From Streptomyces deccanensis (GTDB taxonomy: Bacteria; Actinomycetota; Actinomycetes; Streptomycetales; Streptomycetaceae), in assembly GCF_022385335.1 (NCBI RefSeq), contig NZ_CP092431.1:7192001-7256000 (forward strand): a DNA stretch of 64,000 nucleotides, read 5' to 3'. Positions 56,015 through 64,000 of the stretch are shown here, piece by piece. How positions within the stretch are numbered: the first letter of the stretch is position 1; each line of letters starts with the position of its first letter. Under the pieces are notes generated by a model. The model ran no database searches. It saw only the letters and a program-made list of their open reading frames with translations, and had not been told where the DNA came from. The translations under genes were made by a program, and so were the position numbers.

Positions 56015-57482
56015 CGGCTCCGTCCGCGTACGTTTCTGTCCGTCCCCGACCGGCAACCCCCATGTGGGTCTGGTCCGCACGGCCCTGTTCAACTGGGCGT
56101 TCGCCCGCCACACCGGCGGCACGTTCGTCTTCCGCATCGAGGACACCGACGCGGCCCGCGACTCCGAGGAGTCCTACGAGCAGCTCCTGGACTCGCTGCG
56201 CTGGCTGGGCTTCACCTGGGACGAGGGCCCCGAGGTCGGCGGCCCGCACGCGCCGTACCGCCAGTCGCAGCGCATGGAGACGTACCAGGAGGTGGCCGAG
56301 AAGCTCAAGGAGGCCGGCCACGCCTACTCCTGCTACTGCACCGCCTCCGAGCTGGAGGAGCGCCGCGACGCCGCCCGCGCCGCCGGGAAGCCCTCCGGCT
56401 ACGACGGCAAGTGCCGCGAGGTCACGCCCGAGCAGCTCGCCCAGTACGAGGCCGAGGGCCGTGAGCCGATCGTCCGCTTCCGGATGCCCGACGAGACGAT
56501 CACCTTCACGGACCTGGTCCGCGGCGAGCTGACCTTCACCCCGGAGAACGTGCCGGACTACGGCATCGTCCGCGCCAACGGCGCCCCGCTCTACACGCTC
56601 GTCAACCCCGTCGACGACGCCCTGATGGAGATCACCCACGTCCTGCGCGGCGAGGACCTGCTCTCCTCCACGCCCCGGCAGATCGCCCTCTACAAGGCGC
56701 TGATCGAACTGGGCATCGCCAAGGAGGTCCCGTCCTTCGGGCACCTGCCGTACGTGATGGGCGAGGGCAACAAGAAGCTGTCGAAGCGCGACCCGCAGTC
56801 GTCTCTCAACCTCTACCGCGAGCGCGGCTTCCTCCCCGAGGGCCTGCTCAACTACCTCTCCCTCCTCGGCTGGTCGCTCTCCGCCGACAAGGACATCTTC
56901 ACGATCGAGGAGATGGTCGCCGCCTTCGACATCGCCGACGTGAACCCCAACCCGGCCCGCTTCGACCTGAAGAAGGCCGAGGCGATCAACGCCGACCACA
57001 TCCGCCTGCTGGATGTGAAGGAGTTCACCGAGCGCTGCGCCCCGTGGCTGAGGGCCCCCTTCGCCCCCTGGGCGCCGGAGGACTTCGACGAGGCCAAATG
57101 GGAGGCCATCGCCCCGCACGCGCAGACTCGGCTCAAGGTCCTCTCGGAGATCACGGAGAACGTGGACTTCCTGTTCCTGCCGGAGCCGGCCGAGGACGAG
57201 GCCAGCTGGGCCAAGGCCATGAAGGAGGGCTCCGACGCTTTGCTCCGCACGGCCCGCGAGAAGCTGGAGTCCGCCGACTGGACCTCGGCCGAGTCCCTGA
57301 AGGATGCCGTCCTGGCCGCCGGCGAGGCCCACGGCCTGAAGCTCGGCAAGGCCCAGGCCCCCGTCCGCGTCGCCGTCACCGGCCGCACGGTCGGCCTCCC
57401 CCTCTTCGAGTCCCTGGAGATCCTGGGCAAGGAGAAGACGCTGGCACGGATCGACGCGGCCCTGGCGAAGCTCGCCGCGTGA
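56007..57482 (+). CDS. gltX: Glutamyl-tRNA synthetase
   Basis: 491 aa class I synthetase. HIGH-equivalent HVGL within [20 protein letters not shown], and KMSKS-equivalent KLSKR in [18 protein letters not shown]. The C-terminal anticodon-binding helical domain is present. Streptomyces lack glutaminyl-tRNA synthetase, so this enzyme is expected to be non-discriminating and to charge tRNA-Gln with Glu for later amidation by GatCAB (established for the group). The Gln and Glu tRNA genes lie 0.9-1.4 kb downstream. It overlaps the upstream gene by 8 bases. Confidence 0.96.
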   Translation: MANGSVRVRFCPSPTGNPHVGLVRTALFNWAFARHTGGTFVFRIEDTDAARDSEESYEQLLDSLRWLGFTWDEGPEVGGPHAPYRQSQRMETYQEVAEKLKEAGHAYSCYCTASELEERRDAARAAGKPSGYDGKCREVTPEQLAQYEAEGREPIVRFRMPDETITFTDLVRGELTFTPENVPDYGIVRANGAPLYTLVNPVDDALMEITHVLRGEDLLSSTPRQIALYKALIELGIAKEVPSFGHLPYVMGEGNKKLSKRDPQSSLNLYRERGFLPEGLLNYLSLLGWSLSADKDIFTIEEMVAAFDIADVNPNPARFDLKKAEAINADHIRLLDVKEFTERCAPWLRAPFAPWAPEDFDEAKWEAIAPHAQTRLKVLSEITENVDFLFLPEPAEDEASWAKAMKEGSDALLRTAREKLESADWTSAESLKDAVLAAGEAHGLKLGKAQAPVRVAVTGRTVGLPLFESLEILGKEKTLARIDAALAKLAA

Positions 57483-57495
57483 CGCACGGTACGTG

Positions 57496-57529
57496 AGGGG
57501 CGGCATCCGGGATTCCGGGTGCCGCCCCT
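57496..57529 (+). terminator. gltX terminator
   Basis: A 15-bp stem with one G-T pair (57496-57510 with 57515-57529) and a 4-base GATT loop, 14 bases after the gltX stop. Confidence 0.9.
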
Positions 57530-57577
57530 TCGGCATCCCCCGGACACGGCGGCCGACCTCGGGTTACGGTCGGTTCC

Positions 57578-58309
57578 ATGAACATCAAGGCCGTGCTCTG
57601 GGACGTCGACGACACCCTTTTCGACTACACCGCGGCCGACCGCGCCGGAATGCGCGCCCACTTGGGCGTCGAGGGGCTCCTCCACGGATACGACTCCGTC
57701 GACGAGGCGATCACACGCTGGAAGGACCTCACCAGCCTGCACTGGCGGCGCTACGCGGCCGGCGAGGGCGACTGGGAGGCCACCCGGCGCGACCGCGTCC
57801 GGGACTTCCTCGGCGAACCGCTGACCGACCCGGAGGCGGACGCCTGGTTCGAGCGGTACGTCGCGCACTACGAGCGCGCCTGGTCCCTCTTCCCGGACGT
57901 CCTGCCCGTGCTCGACGCCCTCGCTGCCAGCCACCGGCACGCGGTCCTGTCCAACTCCAGCCTCCCCGTCCAGGAGCGCAAGCTGCGCGCCCTCGGCGTG
58001 TGGGACCGCTTCGAGACGGTGCTGTGCGCCGAGCAACTGGGTGTCCACAAGCCGGCCGCCGAGGCGTTCCACGTGGCCTGCGAGGCCCTGGACCTGCCTC
58101 CGCGCGAGGTGGCGTACGTGGGCGATCACCCGGAGATCGACGGCCGCGGCGCCGCCGACGCCGGTCTGCTGTCCGTCTGGATCGACCGCGGCGATCTCCA
58201 CGCGACCGTCGACCCGCCGGTCGGGCCGCACCGGATCGTCACCCTCGCCGAACTCCCCGCGATCCTCGGCTCCGATACCCGTTTTGGAGCGCCGTCCACC
58301 TTCGGGTAA
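57578..58309 (+). CDS. HAD-superfamily hydrolase
   Basis: 243 aa. HAD motif I LWDVDDTLFDYT, motif II LSNSSLPVQ, motif III Lys region LGVHKPAAEAFHVAC and motif IV VAYVGDHPEIDGRGAADAG. It is a phosphoglycolate-phosphatase-like (subfamily IA) phosphatase of unknown substrate. The start at ATG 57578 has no strong ribosome-binding site, and the open frame does not extend upstream. It precedes the tRNA cluster. Confidence 0.92.
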   Translation: MNIKAVLWDVDDTLFDYTAADRAGMRAHLGVEGLLHGYDSVDEAITRWKDLTSLHWRRYAAGEGDWEATRRDRVRDFLGEPLTDPEADAWFERYVAHYERAWSLFPDVLPVLDALAASHRHAVLSNSSLPVQERKLRALGVWDRFETVLCAEQLGVHKPAAEAFHVACEALDLPPREVAYVGDHPEIDGRGAADAGLLSVWIDRGDLHATVDPPVGPHRIVTLAELPAILGSDTRFGAPSTFG

Positions 58310-58399
58310 TGTTCTTTCTGCGCCGCCGGGGAGCGGGCCGAAAGGCCGGAACCGACGGAGCAAGCTAGAACAAGATCCCCTTCGGGGCTTGCGTTCCAG

Positions 58400-58471
58400 T
58401 GGCCTATGGTGTAATTGGCAGCACGACTGATTCTGGTTCAGTTAGTCTTGGTTCGAGTCCAGGTAGGCCAG
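58400..58471 (+). tRNA. tRNA-Gln (CTG)
   Basis: 72 nt. Acceptor arms TGGCCTA/TAGGCCA, T-arm GTTCGAGTC, anticodon loop TTCTGGT closed by ACTGA/TCAGT, giving anticodon CTG. The 3' CCA is not encoded. Confidence 0.96.
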
Positions 58472-58511
58472 CTCGCAGAGCTCATCTGCAGGCGGAGATC
58501 AATTCCGCGAA

Positions 58512-58584
58512 GCCCCCGTTGTGTAGCGGCCTAGCACGCTGCCCTCTCAAGGCAGTAGCGCCGGTTCGAATCCGGTCGGGGGTA
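58512..58584 (+). tRNA. tRNA-Glu (CTC), copy 1
   Basis: 73 nt. Acceptor GCCCCCG/CGGGGGT, anticodon stem CTGCC/GGCAG, loop CTCTCAA giving anticodon CTC, T-arm GGTTCGAATCC. CCA is not encoded. It differs from the other two Glu copies in the anticodon stem (a T-A pair in place of C-G). Confidence 0.96.
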
Positions 58585-58646
58585 CAGATCCTTCCCGCGA
58601 AGGTGGCCAGGGTAGCTCCCGTCACCATCGATGCAGGATCGCTAGG

Positions 58647-58719
58647 GCCCCCGTTGTGTAGCGGCCTAGCACGCCGCCCTCTCAAGGCGGTAGCGCCGGT
58701 TCGAATCCGGTCGGGGGTA
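58647..58719 (+). tRNA. tRNA-Glu (CTC), copy 2
   Basis: 73 nt, as copy 1 but with anticodon stem CCGCC/GGCGG. It appears identical to copy 3. CCA is not encoded. Confidence 0.96.
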
Positions 58720-58739
58720 CTGACTGGTCTAAACCACAT

Positions 58740-58811
58740 TGGTCTATGGTGTAATTGGCAGCACGACTGATTCTGGTTCAGTTAGTCTTGGTTCGAGTCC
58801 AGGTAGACCAG
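58740..58811 (+). tRNA. tRNA-Gln (CTG), copy 2
   Basis: 72 nt. Differs from the first tRNA-Gln only in a compensated acceptor pair (TGGTCTA/TAGACCA), so the fold is preserved. Anticodon CTG. CCA is not encoded. Confidence 0.96.
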
Positions 58812-58855
58812 CTCGGACCTGCAGCGGTCCAGTACTGAACGCTTGCAGGCTCCAC

Positions 58856-58928
58856 GCCCCCGTTGTGTAGCGGCCTAGCACGCCGCCCTCTCAAGGCGGT
58901 AGCGCCGGTTCGAATCCGGTCGGGGGTA
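58856..58928 (+). tRNA. tRNA-Glu (CTC), copy 3
   Basis: 73 nt, appears identical to copy 2. It is the last tRNA of the cluster and is followed within 6 bases by a strong terminator. Confidence 0.96.
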
Positions 58929-58933
58929 CGTCC

Positions 58934-58970
58934 GACGAAGGCCCTCCACCTCTGGTGGAGGGCCTTCGTC
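58934..58970 (+). terminator. tRNA cluster terminator
   Basis: Perfect 16-bp stem (58934-58949 with 58955-58970) with a CTCTG loop directly after the last tRNA gene. Confidence 0.94.
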
Positions 58971-59014
58971 ATGTCCAACTCGGCGCACGGGCCCATGAGT
59001 TCGGTGACACGAGA

Positions 59015-59046
59015 GAAGGCCTGCCGCGGCGTTGAGGCAGGCCTTC
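59015..59046 (-). terminator. ndgR terminator
   Basis: Perfect 11-bp stem (59015-59025 with 59036-59046) located 29 bases past the ndgR stop on the minus strand, followed there by TTCTCTCG. Confidence 0.83.
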
Positions 59047-59074
59047 TTCGTGGTGGGACGGACGCTTCGAGGGA

Positions 59075-59791
59075 TCAGCCGGTGCGGCGCAGGGCCTCCG
59101 AGAGGCGGCCCGCGGCGTCGATCACCGCCTGGGCGTGCATACGGCCGGGGTGGCGGGTCAGCCGCTCGATGGGGCCGGAGACGGAGACCGCGGCGACCAC
59201 ACGGTTCGACGGCCCGCGCACCGGGGCGGAGACCGAGGCCACGCCCGGCTCCCGCTCACCGATGGACTGGGCCCAGCCCCGGCGCCGCACACCCGAGAGG
59301 GCGGTGGCGGTGAAACGGGCGCCCTGCAGACCGCGGTGCAGGCGCTCGGGCTCCTCCCAGGCCATCAGGATCTGGGCCGAGGAGCCGGCCTTCATGGTGA
59401 GGGTCGAACCGACCGGGACCGTGTCCCGCAGGCCGGACAGGCGCTCCGCCGCGGCGACGCAGATGCGCATGTCGCCCTGGCGGCGATAGAGCTGCGCGCT
59501 CTCGCCCGTCACGTCCCGTAGATGGGTGAGCACCGGGCCCGCCGTCGCGAGGAGGCGGTCCTCGCCGGCGGCCGCGGCCAGCTCGGCCAGCCGGGGGCCG
59601 AGGATGAAACGGCCCTGCATGTCGCGTGCCACCATGCGGTGGTGTTCCAGAGCCACGGCCAGGCGGTGGGCCGTGGGCCGTGCGAGTCCGGTGGCGCCGA
59701 CCAGACCCGCGAGGGTGGCCGGACCGGACTCCAGAGCGCTCAGGACCAGGGCCGCCTTGTCCAGAACGCCGACGCCGCTACTGTTGTCCAT
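59075..59791 (-). CDS. ndgR: IclR-family regulator NdgR (AreB-like)
   Basis: 238 aa. The N-terminal winged HTH covers ~8-65 (GVLDKAALVLSALESGPATLAGLVGATGLARPTAHRLAVALE), and the C-terminal IclR effector domain has the GQ/ITG-like core (TVPVGSTLTMKAGSSAQILMAW, VSAPVRGPSNRVVAAVSVSGP). NdgR is known in Streptomyces to control leucine and other amino-acid genes including leuCD; it is divergent from leuC here. ATG 59791; a much longer open frame upstream runs antisense through leuCD and is spurious. Confidence 0.95.
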   Translation of the reverse strand: MDNSSGVGVLDKAALVLSALESGPATLAGLVGATGLARPTAHRLAVALEHHRMVARDMQGRFILGPRLAELAAAAGEDRLLATAGPVLTHLRDVTGESAQLYRRQGDMRICVAAAERLSGLRDTVPVGSTLTMKAGSSAQILMAWEEPERLHRGLQGARFTATALSGVRRRGWAQSIGEREPGVASVSAPVRGPSNRVVAAVSVSGPIERLTRHPGRMHAQAVIDAAGRLSEALRRTG

Positions 59792-59820
59792 GCAACGATA
59801 CTCGCGTCTCACTCTGTGAA

Positions 59821-59840
59821 ACGCAAGTTCAATTTCGCGT
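59821..59840. promoter_or_regulatory. Candidate operator between ndgR and leuC
   Basis: A 20-base imperfect inverted repeat with ACGC/GCGT ends lies in the 198-base divergent gap; a second motif GTTG-N6-CAAC spans the ndgR start (59783-59796). Both are plausible NdgR sites because IclR proteins usually bind between themselves and a divergent target, but neither was tested against a known motif. Confidence 0.42.
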
Positions 59841-59989
59841 GGACCTTGCCACTCTGGAAGCAGAACAACAACGGCTCGCGGACCGACGAGCCCGGCGGCC
59901 GGCGCGCGCCACGAGGGGATTCGCGCGCTCGCCACCTCCGAGATCTCTAGTTGGGTCGGCGCGCTGTCGCGTCGGCCGGAGGGAAAGCG

Positions 59990-61420
59990 ATGGGTAGGAC
60001 ACTCGCGGAGAAGGTCTGGGACGACCATGTCGTCCGGCGCGCCGAGGGCGAGCCCGACCTCCTCTTCATCGATCTGCACCTGCTGCACGAGGTGACCAGC
60101 CCCCAGGCCTTCGACGGTCTCCGCAAGAGCGGGCGGAAGGTTCGCCGGCTCGACCTGACCATCGCGACCGAGGACCACAACACCCCCACCCTCGACATCG
60201 ACAAGCCCATCGCGGACCCGGTCTCCCGTGTCCAGCTGGAGACGCTGCGCGCGAACGCCGCCGAGTTCGGTGTGCGTCTGCACCCGCTGGGCGACGTCGA
60301 GCAGGGTGTCGTGCACGTCGTCGGCCCGCAGCTGGGTCTGACCCAGCCCGGCATGACGGTCGTCTGCGGTGACTCCCACACCTCGACGCACGGTGCCTTC
60401 GGCGGTCTGGCGTTCGGTATCGGCACCTCCCAGGTGGAGCACGTGCTGGCCACGCAGACGCTGCCGCTGGTCCGCCCCAAGACCATGGCGATCACGGTCG
60501 AGGGCGAGCTCGCCGAGGGCGTCACCGCCAAGGACCTGATCCTGGCGATCATCGCCAAGATCGGTACGGGCGGCGGCCAGGGCTATGTCCTGGAGTACCG
60601 GGGCGAAGCCATCGAGAAACTCTCGATGGAGGCCCGCATGACCATCTGCAACATGTCGATCGAGGCCGGTGCCCGCGCGGGCATGATCGCCCCCGACCAG
60701 ACCACCTTCGACTACCTCAAGGGTCGCCCGCACGCCCCTGAGGGCGAGGACTGGGACGCGGCCGTCGCGTACTGGAAGACGCTGAAGACGGACGACGACG
60801 CCGAGTTCGACGCCGAGGTGATCATCGACGGCGCCTCCCTGTCGCCGTTCGTGACCTGGGGCACCAACCCCGGCCAGGGCGCGCCGCTTTCGGCCTCGGT
60901 CCCCGACCCGGCTTCGTACGAGGACGCTTCGGAGCGCCTGGCCGCCGAAAAGGCCCTGGAGTACATGGGGTTGGAGGCCGGCCAGCCGCTGCGCTCCATC
61001 AAGGTGGACACCGTCTTCGTAGGTTCGTGCACCAACGGCCGCATCGAGGACCTGCGCGCCGCCGCCGAGCTGGTCAAGGGCCGCAAAGTCGCCGACGGCG
61101 TACGGATGCTGGTCGTCCCCGGCTCCGCGCGGGTCGGTCTGCAGGCCGTCTCCGAGGGCCTGGACGTCGTCTTCAAGGAGGCCGGCGCCGAGTGGCGGCA
61201 CGCGGGCTGCTCGATGTGTCTGGGCATGAACCCCGACCAGCTGGCCCCCGGTGAGCGCTCCGCGTCCACCTCCAACCGCAACTTCGAGGGCAGGCAGGGC
61301 AAGGGCGGCCGTACCCACCTGGTCTCCCCGCAGGTCGCCGCCGCGACGGCCGTCCTCGGCCATCTGGCGTCCCCCGCCGACCTGACCGACGCCACCGCCC
61401 CCGCGCCCGCTGGAGTCTGA
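59990..61420 (+). CDS. leuC: 3-isopropylmalate dehydratase large subunit
   Basis: 476 aa aconitase-family protein. With LeuD it isomerises 2- to 3-isopropylmalate. The [4Fe-4S] cysteines are visible in [10 protein letters not shown] and [11 protein letters not shown]. Substrate-binding [23 protein letters not shown] and [10 protein letters not shown] are conserved. ATG 59990 follows GGAGGGA; a longer frame upstream is not conserved. leuD follows after 6 bases. Confidence 0.97.
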   Translation: MGRTLAEKVWDDHVVRRAEGEPDLLFIDLHLLHEVTSPQAFDGLRKSGRKVRRLDLTIATEDHNTPTLDIDKPIADPVSRVQLETLRANAAEFGVRLHPLGDVEQGVVHVVGPQLGLTQPGMTVVCGDSHTSTHGAFGGLAFGIGTSQVEHVLATQTLPLVRPKTMAITVEGELAEGVTAKDLILAIIAKIGTGGGQGYVLEYRGEAIEKLSMEARMTICNMSIEAGARAGMIAPDQTTFDYLKGRPHAPEGEDWDAAVAYWKTLKTDDDAEFDAEVIIDGASLSPFVTWGTNPGQGAPLSASVPDPASYEDASERLAAEKALEYMGLEAGQPLRSIKVDTVFVGSCTNGRIEDLRAAAELVKGRKVADGVRMLVVPGSARVGLQAVSEGLDVVFKEAGAEWRHAGCSMCLGMNPDQLAPGERSASTSNRNFEGRQGKGGRTHLVSPQVAAATAVLGHLASPADLTDATAPAPAGV

Positions 61421-61426
61421 ACAGCC

Positions 61427-62020
61427 ATGGAAGCATTCACCACGCACACCGGCCGGGCCGTCCCGCTGCGCCGCAGCAACGTCGACACCGACCAGATCAT
61501 CCCCGCCCACTGGCTCAAGAAGGTGACCAGGGACGGCTTCGAGGACGGGCTGTTCGAGGCCTGGCGCAAGGACGAGACCTTCATCCTCAACCAGCCCGAG
61601 CGCAAGGGTGCCACCGTCCTGGTCGCCGGCCCCGACTTCGGCACCGGATCCTCCCGTGAGCACGCGGTGTGGGCGCTGCAGAACTACGGCTTCAAGGCCG
61701 TCATCTCCTCCCGCTTCGCCGACATCTTCCGCGGCAACTCGCTCAAGAACGGCCTGCTCACGGTCGTCCTGGAGCAGAAGATCGTGGACGCGCTCCAGCA
61801 GCTCACGGAGAACGACCCCGAGGCCGAGATCACCGTCGACCTCCAGGCCCGCGAGGTGCGCGCCGAGGGCATCACCGCCTCCTTCGAGCTGGACGAGAAC
61901 TCCCGCTGGCGGCTGCTGAACGGCCTCGACGACATCTCCATCACCCTCCAGAACGAGGCCGACATCGCCGCGTACGAGGCCAAGCGCCCCTCGTACAAGC
62001 CGAGGACGCTGAAGGTCTGA
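61427..62020 (+). CDS. leuD: 3-isopropylmalate dehydratase small subunit
   Basis: 197 aa swivel domain: [60 protein letters not shown]. It forms a heterodimer with LeuC. It starts 6 bases after leuC and the pair is followed by two tandem hairpins. Confidence 0.97.
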   Translation: MEAFTTHTGRAVPLRRSNVDTDQIIPAHWLKKVTRDGFEDGLFEAWRKDETFILNQPERKGATVLVAGPDFGTGSSREHAVWALQNYGFKAVISSRFADIFRGNSLKNGLLTVVLEQKIVDALQQLTENDPEAEITVDLQAREVRAEGITASFELDENSRWRLLNGLDDISITLQNEADIAAYEAKRPSYKPRTLKV

Positions 62021-62027
62021 TCCGTCG

Positions 62028-62056
62028 GCGCGGACCCCCTCTCGGGCGGTCCGCGC
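62028..62056 (+). terminator. leuD terminator 1
   Basis: Perfect 9-bp stem GCGCGGACC/GGTCCGCGC (62028-62036 with 62048-62056), 7 bases after the leuD stop. Confidence 0.8.
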
Positions 62057-62086
62057 AAGGCGGATTCCAGCCACCGCGACACCCCC

Positions 62087-62120
62087 AGGTACCCCCAATC
62101 GTGCACGGTTGGGGGTACCT
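62087..62120 (+). terminator. leuD terminator 2
   Basis: Perfect 12-bp stem AGGTACCCCCAA/TTGGGGGTACCT (62087-62098 with 62109-62120) with a 10-base loop, in tandem with the previous hairpin. Confidence 0.82.
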
Positions 62121-62274
62121 CCATGTCCGGGTCCGGGCACCTTCGAAGTCATGTGCAGAAAGGTTTCAACTCCCCTAGTTACAAAGGTGATTGCCGGGGT
62201 ACGCGCATCATGGTGTGGCATCTGCCCGGGGTGCTCCCAGGGCCCCGGGGAGACGGCAGTTGCCCCCTGCGCAG

Positions 62275-62303
62275 GCGACAACTCGCCCCAGATGGCACAA
62301 TCT
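62275..62303 (+). promoter_or_regulatory. Candidate leaderless promoter of the 76-aa gene
   Basis: GCGACA (62275-62280) and CAATCT (62298-62303) spaced 17 bases; the -10 ends 4 bases before ATG 62308. No ribosome-binding site is present, consistent with a leaderless transcript. Confidence 0.5.
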
Positions 62304-62307
62304 GTGC

Positions 62308-62538
62308 ATGGAACACGACGGCCAACTCGAGCTCTATGCGGCGGTCGCGGGCCAACTCAAGGAAGCGCACGCAAGGGTGCGCGCACTGCAAGTCCCGGAG
62401 GGCGTACGCATGGCGCTGACCCGGAAGCTGCTGGTCATTACGGCCGTGGCCAAGCACGATCTCGCCGACGCGGCAAGGCGGCTGGAGAGCTTCACGACGG
62501 ACCTCGACGAGGGGCGAATGCCCGCAGAGGAACGCTGA
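62308..62538 (+). CDS. Conserved small helical protein, 76 aa
   Basis: MEHDGQLELYAAVAGQLKEAH followed by long amphipathic helices (VRMALTRKLLVITAVAKHDLADAARRLESF). Probably cytoplasmic; no domain recognised. The codon bias and its fixed place between leuD and hupS in Streptomyces (from memory) support a real gene. It is probably transcribed alone. Confidence 0.78.
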   Translation: MEHDGQLELYAAVAGQLKEAHARVRALQVPEGVRMALTRKLLVITAVAKHDLADAARRLESFTTDLDEGRMPAEER

Positions 62539-62597
62539 AGGAACTCCATGACCGTCCGAGTTCGTTGCGGCACAAGGGTGATAAGCCCGTTTCGTGT

Positions 62598-62626
62598 TTG
62601 ATTTGCGGTATATATCTGCCTAACGT
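62598..62626 (+). promoter_or_regulatory. hupS promoter
   Basis: TTGATT (62598-62603) and TAACGT (62621-62626) are spaced exactly 17 bases in an AT-rich stretch (TATATATC in the spacer). The start codon is 51 bases downstream, leaving room for a leader with AAGGGGA before GTG 62678. Confidence 0.72.
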
Positions 62627-62677
62627 GCGAAAAAGCTTGAACACTATCGTTCGGGCGATGTCTCCGAAGGGGAAGAC

Positions 62678-63331
62678 GTGAACAAGGCGCAGCTCGTAGA
62701 AGCGATTGCGGACAAGGTCGGCGGGCGTCAGCAGGCCGCCGACGCGGTCGACGCCGTTCTGGACGCCATCGTCCGCGCGGTCGTCGGCGGGGACCGGGTG
62801 TCGGTCACCGGCTTCGGTTCGTTCGAGAAGGTCGACCGGCCGGCCCGTTACGCCCGCAACCCGCAGACGGGTGAGCGGGTTCGGGTCAAGAAGACCTCCG
62901 TACCGAGGTTCCGCGCGGGCCAGGGTTTCAAGGACCTGGTGAGCGGCTCGAAGAAGCTTCCCCGTGGTGGCGAGGTCGCGGTCAAGAAGGCGCCCAAGGG
63001 CAGCCTGAGCGGTGGCGCTTCGGCGACGGTCAAGAAGGCGGCGGCGAAGAAGACCACCGCGAAGAAGACGACCGCCCGCAAGACCACGGCCGCCGCCAAG
63101 AAGACGACGGCCGCCGCGAAGAAGACCACGGCGAAGAAGACGACCGCGAAGAAGGCCACGACCAAGTCCGCGGCGGCGAAGAAGACGACCGCCAAGAAGA
63201 CGACGGCGACGGCGAAGAAGACCGCGGCGAAGAAGGCCCCGGCCAAGAAGGCCACCGCCAAGCGGGCCCCGGCCGCGAAGTCGACGGCTCGCAAGACGAC
63301 CGCGAAGAAGACGGCCGCGCGTCAGGCTTAG
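62678..63331 (+). CDS. hupS: HU-family nucleoid protein with Lys-rich tail (HupS)
   Basis: 217 aa. Residues 1-~92 form a complete HU fold (MNKAQLVEAIADKVGGRQQ, VSVTGFGSFEKVDRPARYARNPQTGE, VPRFRAGQGFKDLV). The rest is a histone-H1-like tail of AAKKTTAKK-type repeats ending AARQA. In Streptomyces, HupS is the two-domain, sporulation-associated HU that compacts spore nucleoids. GTG 62678 with AAGGGGA at 6 bases. Confidence 0.96.
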   Translation: MNKAQLVEAIADKVGGRQQAADAVDAVLDAIVRAVVGGDRVSVTGFGSFEKVDRPARYARNPQTGERVRVKKTSVPRFRAGQGFKDLVSGSKKLPRGGEVAVKKAPKGSLSGGASATVKKAAAKKTTAKKTTARKTTAAAKKTTAAAKKTTAKKTTAKKATTKSAAAKKTTAKKTTATAKKTAAKKAPAKKATAKRAPAAKSTARKTTAKKTAARQA

Positions 63332-63354
63332 AACGCCGGGTACTCACACGCACC

Positions 63355-63387
63355 GGGCCGGGCTCCCTGTTACTTGGAGCCCGGCCC
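63355..63387 (+). terminator. hupS terminator
   Basis: Perfect 12-bp stem GGGCCGGGCTCC/GGAGCCCGGCCC (63355-63366 with 63376-63387) between hupS and the converging 67-aa gene. Confidence 0.9.
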
Positions 63388-63407
63388 GCGGCGTGTTGAG
63401 AGTTCGT

Positions 63408-63611
63408 TCAGAACGTCTGCAGGGTGATCAGCGTGATGCGCAGGGCCTCGCCCTCGCCGTCCGTCTCGATCCTCACGCGCTGGCCCGGGCGCAGCAGGCG
63501 CAGGGCGCCCGCGTCGAAGGCCGGGGCGTCGAAGGGGAGCGGGGTGCCGTCGTCGAGGAGGACCTGGCCGGTGCGGGTGGCGGGGTCGTAGGTGTACGCG
63601 GTGGCCTGCAT
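63408..63611 (-). CDS. Small OB-fold-like (cold-shock-like) protein, 67 aa
   Basis: MQATAYTYDPATRTGQVLLDD followed by GTPLPFDAPAFDAG and LLRPGQRVRIETDGEG matches the strand pattern of cold-shock-domain-like proteins but lacks the RNP1/RNP2 aromatic motifs of CspA. Probably an OB-fold protein of unknown ligand. It lies 9 bases downstream of the cofC fragment on the same strand, so the two probably form an operon. Confidence 0.78.
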   Translation of the reverse strand: MQATAYTYDPATRTGQVLLDDGTPLPFDAPAFDAGALRLLRPGQRVRIETDGEGEALRITLITLQTF

Positions 63612-63620
63612 GGCCGCAGC

Positions 63621-64000
63621 CTACTGGCCGGGGATCAGCAGGCGCGCGGCCGCCGCGGCCGTACGGGGGCCGACCCCGAGGCCGAGGGCGGCGCGCAGGT
63701 CGTCCCCGGTGTCGACGTCCTGGCGTACGGAGTCGACGCCGGTGAGAGCGAGCTCCGCGGCGCCGGAGTCGCGGTGGCGTCGGCGGGAGTCGGGGCCGAA
63801 GACGGGGGAGAGGTCATGACCGGGGCTCGCGGCGAGCAGCGTCGTACCGGTGCCGGCCGCGTCGGGGAGGAAAGAGCGGGGGAATTCGGCGGCCGCGTCC
63901 AGTACGCGGGTCAATTCCCCGGGCCGCAGAGCGGGCAGGTCCGCGTTCAGGGCTGCCACGGGGCTTTGCGGGCGTACATCGCGTACGACGGCCGCCGCGT
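63621..64000 (-). CDS. cofC: 2-phospho-L-lactate guanylyltransferase, 5' truncated
   Basis: The C-terminal ~126 residues of a CofC-type nucleotidyltransferase; the frame is open to the window edge (VVRDVRPQSPVAALNADLPALRP). The conserved LNADLPAL, DAAGTGTTLLAA and the terminal DTGDDLRAALGLGVGPRT support the family. CofC makes the guanylated (or PEP-derived) precursor of coenzyme F420. GTG 63957-63959 is internal to homology, so the real start lies outside. Confidence 0.85.
   Translation of the reverse strand, partial: AAAVVRDVRPQSPVAALNADLPALRPGELTRVLDAAAEFPRSFLPDAAGTGTTLLAASPGHDLSPVFGPDSRRRHRDSGAAELALTGVDSVRQDVDTGDDLRAALGLGVGPRTAAAAARLLIPGQ

Noticed and set aside
59839..59997. Possible leader peptide upstream of leuC
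   Set aside because: A GTG-initiated frame with a few Leu codons exists, but there is no Leu-codon cluster, no terminator, and it overlaps the leuC start out of frame.
59075..62281. Open frame of 1068 codons on the minus strand through leuCD and ndgR
   Set aside because: Only the last 238 codons (ndgR) show protein-family features. The rest is antisense to leuC/leuD and is Val/Gly/Asp/Leu-rich, as expected for a shadow of high-GC coding sequence.

Overview
The window looks like the chromosomal core of a Streptomyces. Third-codon-position GC is very high, GTG starts are common, and the window holds two conservons, a Lys/Ala-tailed HU protein (HupS), the acyl-CoA carboxylase pair accB/accE and an IclR-family NdgR next to leuCD. 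From memory, the gene order resembles the SCO55xx part of the S. coelicolor chromosome; this was not checked by alignment.

Layout. 1-8.3 kb: end of a large LuxR-type (LAL) regulator, a 67-aa protein, a sugar-dehydrogenase-like lipoprotein, an aldo/keto reductase divergent from a 2-hydroxyacid dehydrogenase, and a membrane PAS-GGDEF-EAL protein with a histidine-rich 5 x 24 bp tandem repeat. 8.3-13.9 kb: ilvB-ilvN-ilvC behind a leader-peptide attenuator, then serA. 14.1-17.8 kb: a second LAL regulator and a TetR regulator. 17.8-23.3 kb: a four-gene nickel/peptide-type ABC importer (binding protein, fused double permease, two ATPases) with a near-perfect Zur-type operator in its promoter. 23.4-28.0 kb: a DUF4240-like protein and a PucR-type regulator facing proline dehydrogenase and P5C dehydrogenase. 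28.3-34.7 kb: a 43-aa protein, a Tat-exported phosphoesterase, leuB, ilvE, and cimA behind its own attenuator whose leader peptide carries tandem Ile codons. 34.9-43.4 kb: a lipoprotein, a Gly-rich membrane protein, a trypsin, a YceI protein, a family-8 polysaccharide lyase, and accB-accE. 43.6-54.2 kb: two tandem conservons (cvnABCD twice, minus strand). 54.8-64 kb: a 59-aa protein, a fumarylacetoacetase-family protein, gltX, a HAD hydrolase, five Gln/Glu tRNA genes, ndgR divergent from leuCD, a 76-aa protein, hupS, a 67-aa protein and the end of cofC.

How the genes work together. Branched-chain amino acid synthesis dominates: ilvBNC, leuB, ilvE, cimA and leuCD are spread over about 53 kb, with at least two leader-peptide attenuators and the regulator ndgR. 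gltX sits beside the Gln and Glu tRNAs it probably charges. The two conservons would form membrane-associated sensor-kinase-like/GTPase modules.

Most notable signals: the Zur-type box on the ABC operon; the cimA attenuator; a 233-bp identical tract in the two cvnD genes that suggests gene conversion; three copies of a palindromic intergenic element; and two in-frame tandem repeats (24 bp and 18 bp). I see no CRISPR array, prophage or insertion sequence.
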